Assembly: GCA_004335835.1 (NCBI GenBank)
Contig: RWJK01001512.1
Span: 4,972-40,528, forward strand
Direction of reading: 5' to 3'
Source: Scenedesmus sp. ARA3
Lineage: Eukaryota > Chlorophyta > Chlorophyceae > Sphaeropleales > Scenedesmaceae
Length of the DNA: 35,557 nucleotides
Shown here: positions 28,304 through 35,557 of the stretch, piece after piece
How the letters are laid out: every line of letters starts with the position of its first letter
Numbering within the stretch: position 1 is the stretch's first letter
Notes under the pieces: model-generated
Seen by the model: the letters and a program-made list of their open reading frames with translations, nothing else
Databases searched by the model: none
Told to the model about the DNA's origin: nothing
Position numbers and translations under genes: made by a program

Positions 28304-29851
28304 TTACACCTGCAGGACATGAGCAGTGCAGTGCAGCAGGAACGGGTGAGTTATTGTTTTGGTTTCACATAACAGGATGTCATATCTTGTTCATGCAAGG
28401 GTGTTCCTGCAAGCTGCTGACAATGATGTGACGGCTGCTTGCAGGAATCCGTGCAGCAGTGCTAGCTGCTGCCATCCTGCTGTCGACTGAGCAAGGCACT
28501 CCCTGGCACCACCTGCCTGCATGTCACAGCAACACATATGCGGCCACAGCAAGACGCTGCAGCCAGCAGCAGAGCCAGTCAAGGATCCCGCATCACTCCT
28601 GCAGGCACCCACCTGGCGCTGGTTCACGGGGCGCCACTCCTTGGCGGAGCTGGGCCTGTGCACAAGCATGCTGGCCACCTGCACCTGGCGGTTGGCGTCG
28701 AAGGCGGCCATGCGGATGTAGGCGTTGGGGAAGGCCTTGGTGGCGTTGTCAATCTCGCGCAGCACCTGGCAGGTGGAGAAACAGCGGCAAGGCAGCAGCA
28801 GGCAGGGTCAACTACTGTTTGCTTGCAAGAATCTCAGGATCAGGACGGCTGCTGCAGCTGACAACACTGCTTTGGCTTTCTAGGATGACAGAAAAGAAGT
28901 AAGGTGCCACAGTTGAGCTGCCTTGCAGGCTGGCAGGACCTGGGCTGGTTGTTACTGCTGCAGTCAAACTGGCACTGCTGTTGAAAACTGCTAGTGCCAG
29001 ATCAAGCTGTCACTGCGCGATGAAAAACGATAAATTGGACATTGACGATGGCTGCGTTGACTGCTTCAATGCCTGCTGGAGAGCTCGAGGCGTGTGGAAA
29101 CGTGCACGCTGGGGCTGGCTCCTGGCTGCTGCTGAGGCAGTATTGGCTGCTGCTGCTGCATTGCGATCATCAGCTGGGATGATAAAACTGCGAATGATGC
29201 TGCAGGCGCAATGTCGGGCTGCCTGTAGGCAATCACCTGCACGGGGTCGGAGCAGCCGAACATGGGCAGCTTCCACAGGGTCCAGTACCTGTTGTCGAAG
29301 TAGTTCTGCAAAACATAAAAGGGAAGGCAGGTCAGCGACAGCAGGCGTGCAGCGGGGGCGCTAAGGCAGAAGGCTGCTGCGCTGACAATTGCGGGGCAGC
29401 GTGCTGCTTGACCAGGCCGGCATTGGGGCTGCTCTGCGCGGCATTGGGTCGAGCATTAGCCAAAAATGATGAATGAACGGTAGCGAGGCACTCACGCAAG
29501 ACACAGCGCCGAAGCGGATGGAGCTTCCAGAAGACACATAGGCGTCCTCGGGCATGGAGAACTCCAGGCAGGGAGTGTAGCCGTTGTTCACGATGTAGTC
29601 CACCTGGCGGGCGATCTGGTCATCGCTGAGAGGGGGCAGGTAGCTGAAGGTCTCGAACATCCTGCGAGACGAGTAGCAGACCTGCGTTCAGCGCCTGACC
29701 CGGCATTGGCCCCGCATTGGCTACATTGAGAATGTTTAGCTACTCACTTGTTGTTGTCGGGCCTCCACACCATCATGCGGTTGGCCTTGGCCACGGGGGC
29801 GGCCTTCACGCATGCCACCTGGGCAGCGGCGGACTTGATTGCGAGTGCCAT
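28304..29851 (-). CDS. RBCS: Ribulose bisphosphate carboxylase small subunit, plastid-targeted
   Basis: Exons on the - strand: 29851-29748, 29661-29496, 29305-29237, 28765-28613, and a proposed last exon starting at 28309 that reads GTG TAA. The joins keep frame, for about 165 residues. Residues 1-25 are an Ala/Lys/Val-rich transit peptide ending VAKANR; the mature chain starts [10 protein letters not shown] and is 140 residues, the usual green algal length. Diagnostic blocks are [49 protein letters not shown] and [14 protein letters not shown]. The subunit caps the Rubisco L8S8 complex in the chloroplast stroma. The ATG at 29851 is preferred over an in-frame one at 29932 because it gives a normal transit peptide. 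The C-terminus VNQRQ-V-stop parallels ANKRSV of Chlamydomonas, which supports the tiny last exon. Unlike the other genes here, its introns have no exon-edge copies or long CTG arrays. Confidence 0.95.
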
Positions 29852-29935
29852 TGTGATATGTGAAAGGCTGGGGTATGACCTCTGCAAAGAGTAAAGGAGC
29901 TTTGGAAAGGTGCTGAGACAGGAGCACGCCAAGGC

Positions 29936-29944
29936 ATTTATTGC
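29936..29944 (-). promoter_or_regulatory. AT-rich TATA-like element upstream of RBCS
   Basis: On the - strand CAATAAATG lies about 85 bp before the ATG at 29851; a second candidate, CCATAAAAG, lies near 30197-30205. Which is used cannot be told from sequence. Confidence 0.2.
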
Positions 29945-31954
29945 CAGCGCCCAGAAGGTGAAGCGCCTGTCACATCTCGTCCGCTTCCTACAATGGAATT
30001 GCGGCCGTTCAGGACCTCTGTAACTCAGTATGTATTAGTTTTCAAATGTTAATTGTCCCCAAACGTGTCGCAGCGTGCTGCAGTGATGGCAGCGCCCGTT
30101 GAGCGCAGGTCTTTCGGCGTTTGCAGGGACATTGAGCCTGAAAGCCGTATCTGAAGCTTGAATTGCCCTAATTGGCATTGTGGCAATGTGGTATAGCTTT
30201 TATGGCCGCCAATGCGCGATCAGCATGCAAGTGTGTGACGGGGCAAAAGGACGGTTGCACTTGCTGCTGCAACTTGAGTTCCATCAGATGTGAGTGAAAT
30301 ACCGTTTTTACATAAGTTGTCACATAGTCTTGCATGTCTTAAGCGCTTAGCAGAGAGCTAACAGCATTTTTTTTGCCGTGCACTGTTGCTCAGCAGTGCT
30401 GTCAGCGTCCGCCAGTGCGCAGCAGCTCTCCTAGCATGCCTTCGACACGTATTTATGTTGTGGGTAATGTAAATATGGGCTGCGTTTGCACATGCAATGC
30501 TGTCGGGTGCATCGGCGTTGCACTGCACGTGTACCTAGTCTGGTGCACCAATTCTCGCTTCTACACAGTCAGGTAGACTCCAGCAAGCAGTGTTGTTGCT
30601 TGAGCTATGTTTTCACGAGCAGTACATCGGCAGCCGCCGACTTTCATGCCGCCTTGGGCAGTCAACGCCCATTCCCAATTCTGAGCAGCAGCAGGTGCTG
30701 GATCTGGTGAGGCTTGCTGTGCAGTCCTCAACGAATTCATCAATACAAAATGCAAAGCATTTCCCAGCAACGACAGCAATGAGTCGCGCACCATCAACAG
30801 CAACAGCAGCAACAGCAGCAGTACTCACACTGCCAGTATGGCAGCGGCGCCAACTTGTGCCCTGTACTGCTTACACGCACGTGCTGCTGCACAGCAGCAG
30901 CGTTGGTAAATGTCAAGCATCAGGATGACACAGGAACAACTCATCCCAGCCTGTGTTTGTCTTGCTGAAACCTGTTCCTGCAGCATGAAAGTGGTTGCGG
31001 TGTTTGCAGGAGCCTATGTAGCTTTGCGTGCATGCTGGCAGCCTGGTGCCTCTGTTGTTGCTTGCTGCTGTCCCATCTTCGTTGAGTTGCAGTGCTGCTG
31101 TATGCAAGGTGCTCCAGCCTGTGTATGCAGCGCAGCTGCGCGTCCAAGCTATGCCAGGCAGCAAGCTGGGCTTGCCAGGCAGCCTGCAGCTGCAGCAGCT
31201 GCTGGTGTCCTGCGAATGGCAGGGTATATGGGGGAGCCTGCATCATGTTGGAGCACCAGCTGCAGCAGCAGCACAGTGCATGTTGTGTCAGGCTTTCGTC
31301 AAGGGGCGGCAACAGTGTGCAAGGGATGCACGCCACGGCATGCTGGATGCAGCGGCAAACACAGCGGCAGCACACAGTGCCGCATACTGCAGGGTTGCGT
31401 CATGACTCAGCCCGCCAGCGTCACGCCGGACATTTGTGTGCGGGCGCGCAGCATCGTGCTGCACGCAGTCGCCCGGCTATTGCTGGCGAGCTGTCACGGT
31501 TGCCCATGCTTCTCTGTATGCTGTGTCGTCCTTATGCCGGAATAGCTTGCTCCCAGCAATGCTGGTCAGGCCACTGGCCTGCATGGCAGCACATGCGCAG
31601 CGCCAGGGGCACAGCAAGCATTGGGTTGCCATGCCACTGGCAGTGCGCTGCTCAGCCTTGTGCTGTACACGATAGCCTGTTTGCTTTCGCGCTGCTACAA
31701 GCGCTCGTGCCTCGCCTGTATGCTGTTGTGCCATTTCATCAACACTTTTTTTGCAGCGACTGCCCTACTGCCAGGCCATGCGCATGATGCATCAGGGCAG
31801 CTGCGCAGGCCCTCTTTGCCGCAGCGGCACAGGGTGAAGATGTTATCAACATGCATGTTGCAGCCTGGAGGTGTGCTGCTGGCATGTGCGCGGCTGCCAG
31901 GGCCAGGCCAAGCCACATTTCATGCGCACATCATGATAGGTGGTGCTGCTGACT

Positions 31955-32445
31955 GCAGGCTGAGTGGCTGGCGGGCTCCTGCAGCCACCGCTGCCCCTGT
32001 GCTGGCAGCGCACGCACACTGCACGCGTACGTGCGCTGCCTCCCTGCAGTGTGCTGGCAATGCTGCAAGCCGCAGATTCAGGCTTATCACCTCTCTTTCA
32101 CAAGTCTGGTGTGGCTGATTGGCTGGTGAGCTGCTGCAGCCATCACTGGCCAGCTGTGCAAGCATACTGCCGCAGTGCGGCACGTGTGTACGTACGTACG
32201 CGCACTGTCTCCCTGCAAGCGTACTAGCAACGCTGCAAGCCGCAGATCCAGGCTCATCACATGTCTCTTAAATGTCTGCTGTGGCTGGGTGGCTGGTGGG
32301 CTCCTGCAGCCAGCACTGGCTTGTACCAGCAGCGCAAGCATACTGCAGATATTGCTCACTGCATGCATACATGTGGTGCATCCCTGTCATTTATACGTAT
32401 GCAGGTTGTGGCCTGAGAGGCCCTGCTGGCTTGCTGCAGCCCTCC
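31955..32445 (+). repeat. Three-copy tandem repeat of about 150-170 bp
   Basis: Units start near 31959, 32111 and 32281 with GTGGCTG...GGCTGG(C/T)G...CTGCAGCCA and share CTCCCTGCA, GCTGCAAGCCGCAGAT and TTATCAC/CATCACA blocks. No gene assigned. Confidence 0.8.
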
Positions 32446-33323
32446 TGCAAGGCCCAGGGGCTACCAGCAGGCGCTGCATGCTCTCGGGCCTGCCAGGAAC
32501 ATCGTCGCTAACGCTGCCAGCCAAGCTGCGATGAGTCACCCCCTTGGCCAGCCTGGCAAGCTGCGCTGCAGCCCGCTGCGCCTGCAGCCTCGTCTGATGC
32601 CGCTGCCTCAAAAGCCTCCCAAGCTCGTTATCATGATGCTGCTGCCACTGGCACAATCTGTACTGCCTGGCGCAGCAGCACTGCCAGCCGCATGTGTGAT
32701 CATGACAGTGCTGCGCACGCTGCTGTGTCTCACCTGATACGCGGCTGTGCGTTGCCAGCTTGCTTGATGATACGTTCAGGTCTTGCCCAGTGTCAAGCCA
32801 TGCCTGTCAAGTTACAGGCAGTCGCCGCATGGCTGGCTTGCTGGCTTGCAGGAAGTCGTGCCAGCAGCTGCTGCACTGGCCGGCTGGCCACAGCAGCCCC
32901 GCGTGGGGTACAGCATCCATGGTGGCTGACAGTTGGTGCATTCACCGGTTCTGCAATGTCGACACTGCATAAGTAGTTGCAACTGCGCGTTGAGGCTTAA
33001 ACTATTGCGTCGAAGCGGCCTGCGCGCGCTTTTGCAGGTCAAGCCATGTCAAAATATCATGACCCCAGGCACGATTGGAAGTATAATGTTCCTGGAGTAA
33101 CGTTCGACTTATCAGTTCTGCTATACATATATGCTGCGTCTGCATAGCTCGGCCCTCAGCATGAAGCGCACAGGCTCTGAGAGCTACCTATCTGAGAGCC
33201 TTGACTGACTTTGCTGCACTGCCACTCCAAATGAGGCACTGATGGTGAAATAACATGAATTAACAGCAATTTATTTAGATATATGGCATTTGGGCCAGCA
33301 GCAGGCAGCTGTGCCTTGCTGCG

Positions 33324-33364
<41 letters not shown>

Positions 33365-34331
33365 GGTCTCCTATGCTATCGCTGTCTCTTCCTTGCAGTG
33401 GCACTACACCAGCTGCTGCAAGGGGCAATTACCAGTCAGCACCGCTGAGATGCATATTTGAACAACGGGTTGGCAGCAGACACAGCAGGCTACGTGTTCA
33501 AAACATGCGCGCTGCTCAGGGCCTCATTTCGCACGCCAGCCCCTGTTCTCACGGCCGCAGCATGAAAACCCCCCTCTGGGCTGCGATTGCGCTGCCGCGT
33601 GCTTGCCAAAGGGCATGCGCTACTGCTGCTGCTGCTGCAGAGCTGCCTGGCGTGCCCAGCTGCAGCAAGCCGAAGTGCCAAGCAGTGCGCAGGGCTAACA
33701 GCGAGCTTTATTCGCTCAATTGTGCTGTGGTAGCGAGCCAGTAGGGTTCCGTCCCCCCTGGTAACAAAAAGAAAACAGCGAGCTGTGCAGGGCTGGCAGC
33801 ATGCTGCTTGCGGTCGTGCATGTGCGCAGGACTGACAGGCTGGCAGCAACAGGAGACGGCGGCCTTGCGTTGGTGGCGGCTGGTGCCTGCTGCTGCTGGC
33901 GGCATGCCCGGCTTCAAGTGCTGTGGTAGGAGGTGCTGCTGCGTGGCTGGTACGCTGCGCGTGCTGTTGCTGTCGCTGCTGTGATGTAACAGGACGAATT
34001 TATATTGTGTACATGCAATGATAGAGACGGGCCAGGTTGCATTAAGATGGTGGTACCTGTGGGCAATCAGCGATTGAGAGACATGCCAAGCAAGTGCTTT
34101 TGTGTTCAAGGTTTTGGCCGTATCTGGCCCTGGCTTGTGGGTTTGCACTCACTGGTTAGCAATCACCTGAGGTGGTTTGGGAGTGGCTCCCTCCTCTGGG
34201 TTCACCTCTTGCTGTGAAAACGTGTAATTGATTGATTAATTGGCCTGTGGCATTCTGTGGGCTTGTACCTGACAGCATTGTTGAATCCCCGTTTACATTG
34301 TGTGTGCTGCACCTGCCTGTCTGTCTGTGTG

Positions 34332-34332
<1 letters not shown>

Positions 34333-34389
<57 letters not shown>

Positions 34390-34580
34390 GGGCAGGCGCA
34401 GGCCTCACCGTGGCGGCGCACCCGCTGCCCCACAGCATCGTGCGTGCAGGGGAAGATGCCATGGGGCTGACAGCTCAGCGCCAGGCGTGGTGTACCTGCA
34501 CAGGCCTTACAGCCAGCTGCAGGTGAATCAACGGTACAAGGCAGCGGGTGCGCCGCCGCGCTGAGGCCTGCGCCTGCCAA

Positions 34581-34626
<46 letters not shown>
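34333..34626. repeat. Fold-back inverted repeat flanked by CTG and CAG runs
   Basis: A 39-bp arm at 34391-34429 (GGCAGGCGCAGGCCTC...CCCGCTGCC) matches the reverse complement of 34540-34578 at 37 of 39 positions. Outside the arms, a CTG run (34333-34390) faces a CAG run (34583-34626), which extends the possible stem to about 85 bp. The spacer is 110 bp. Confidence 0.9.
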
Positions 34627-34627
<1 letters not shown>

Positions 34628-34977
34628 GCTCCCAGCTGGTGCAGCAGCAGCAGTCGCAATGTCAATGCAGCACACTGCTCAGCGCATCTTGCGGCTGTTG
34701 CAGGGGCCACCGTACAGCGGCAGTGTGACTTCAGCTGCACCGTACCCTGAAGCGCCGCCTTCGCGCCATGAGTGCCTGCACTCCCAGCGAGAGTCTGCCC
34801 TCCGAGTGAGGGTCTCCTGCATGCTGCACTGCATGTAGTGCCACCACAGTGCAGCAATAGTCACGCACTGCTCTGCCTCCTGTGCTGCTCTGCTCCTCTG
34901 CTGCTCTGCTGCTCTGCTGCTCCCCATGAAGCATCGCGCTGACTCCGCCCCCCTGCAGCTCTGCAACCCACACATGG

Positions 34978-35499
34978 ATGTTGCGCCCCACGTGCATGTG
35001 GCGCCCCGCACCTTCAGCCATCGCCACGAAATCGCATGATGCTATGCTACCGGACAGCTTTGCCGGCATGTCAGCCCACTCGGAGCACCATGAGAGTACG
35101 GGTGGGGCTCTCCTGGTCCAGCAATGCTTGAAGGTGCGTACAGGTGCATTTACTGTATTAATTCGTCCTTTTACAAAATCATTGTGCCTGTGTCCAAACA
35201 TTGCCTGGCGGAAAGACAGCGCGCTGCATAACAGGGCTCGCAGCGGCTGTCATGCTGGCCTCACCATCACGGCTGGCGACTGCCGCTGCAGTGTCGGGCG
35301 CTGCGCCACCTGCAGCCGCTGCTGTGCTACTGGCTGGGGCGCTGCGCCTGCAGCGTGGCGCTGCAGTGCGTGCCGTGCTGTGCTGTTTGGTGGTGGGCCA
35401 GCAGCCTGCTGAGCCCTGCCTGATGCTGCGGCAGGCCAGCATTTCACACCTGTGTTGTGCAGCCACTGCCGGAGTACGCCAAGCTGCTCTTCCACTTTC

Positions 35500-35500
<1 letters not shown>
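34978..35500 (+). CDS. Possible first exons of an unassigned gene running off the window
   Basis: Candidate exon 34978-35133 opens with ATG, codes 52 residues and ends AAG|GTGCGT. Its second half (AMLPDSFAGMSAHSEHHES, then TGGALLVQQCLK) has the composition of a normal protein. Candidate exon 35463-35500 follows a TTGTGCAG acceptor and reads PLPEYAKLLFHF in the matching phase before a CTG array. Start, joining and function are all uncertain; the first exon could begin further upstream or the reading could be chance. Confidence 0.25.

Positions 35501-35557
<57 letters not shown>
35501..35557 (+). repeat. (CTG)19 reaching the window end
   Basis: Nineteen perfect CTG units; the array is cut by the window edge. 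Confidence 0.97.

Larger units (their letters stand above)
29852..34977. other. Gene-poor interval upstream of RBCS
   Basis: The first few hundred bases should be the RBCS promoter and 5' UTR. From about 30300 to 34300 I find only scattered open frames, Cys/Ala/Leu-rich and not resembling a family. A tandem repeat, a CTG run at 33327-33361 and an inverted repeat are listed separately. Confidence 0.5.

Noticed and set aside
28391..28612. RBCS read-through tail after VNQRQV
   Set aside because: It would add about 70 unrelated Cys/Ala-rich residues to a protein with a highly conserved end; a GTGGGT donor is present at the boundary.
31028..31405. Open frame of 125 codons with a hydrophobic N-terminus
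   Set aside because: The start looks signal-like, but the rest is Ala/Cys/Gln-rich without family resemblance, and competing frames are also open.

Overview
The window is nuclear DNA from a green alga, most likely a core chlorophyte (Chlorophyceae, Chlamydomonas/Scenedesmus-like). The evidence is a Chlamydomonas-type Rubisco small subunit gene with a plastid transit peptide, a plant-type UDP-glucose 4,6-dehydratase, GC-rich coding exons, many short introns with GTGAGT/GTGCGT/GTGGGT donors and TGCAG/CCGCAG acceptors, and TGTAA motifs as candidate polyadenylation signals. Species cannot be named from the sequence.

Layout. (1) Positions 1-2477, + strand: the 3' end of a membrane protein gene that resembles the C-terminal helices of a DOMON/cytochrome b561-type protein; its 5' part lies outside the window. 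(2) 2478-6974: gene-poor DNA with several tandem repeats of about 120-165 bp. (3) 6975-15853, + strand: a 20-exon gene for a secreted protein of about 713 residues with Cys-rich ends and a Cys-free, repeat-built middle. I do not recognise the family. (4) 15854-17605: intergenic, ending in the promoter of the next gene. (5) 17606-25223, + strand: a 9-exon gene for a single-domain UDP-glucose 4,6-dehydratase (364 residues), with a 237-base assembly gap in its last intron. (6) 25224-28303: no gene recognised. (7) 28304-29851, - strand: RBCS, Rubisco small subunit, apparently ending in an exon that codes only one Val codon and the stop. (8) 29852-35557: mostly unassigned, with a tandem repeat, a strong fold-back inverted repeat, and possible first exons of a gene running off the right edge.

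The most unusual property is structural. In the three + strand genes, exon edges are repeatedly copied in tandem into the neighbouring intron, each copy often keeping a usable-looking splice site. Copies of an exon start with its acceptor lie upstream of the full exon; copies of an exon end with its donor lie downstream. Spacing is typically 100-190 bp. One intron has six decoy acceptors before the real exon. The same introns carry sense-strand (CTG)n arrays running into acceptors, and telomere-like motifs with a strand rule: AGGGTTTAG types near the 5' end of introns and CTAAACCCT types near the 3' end, so that intron ends could pair. RBCS shows none of this.

The genes are functionally unrelated (membrane redox, extracellular protein, nucleotide-sugar synthesis, carbon fixation) and do not form a cluster. 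All exon joins given here were checked for reading-frame continuity by hand; no transcript or database evidence was available.
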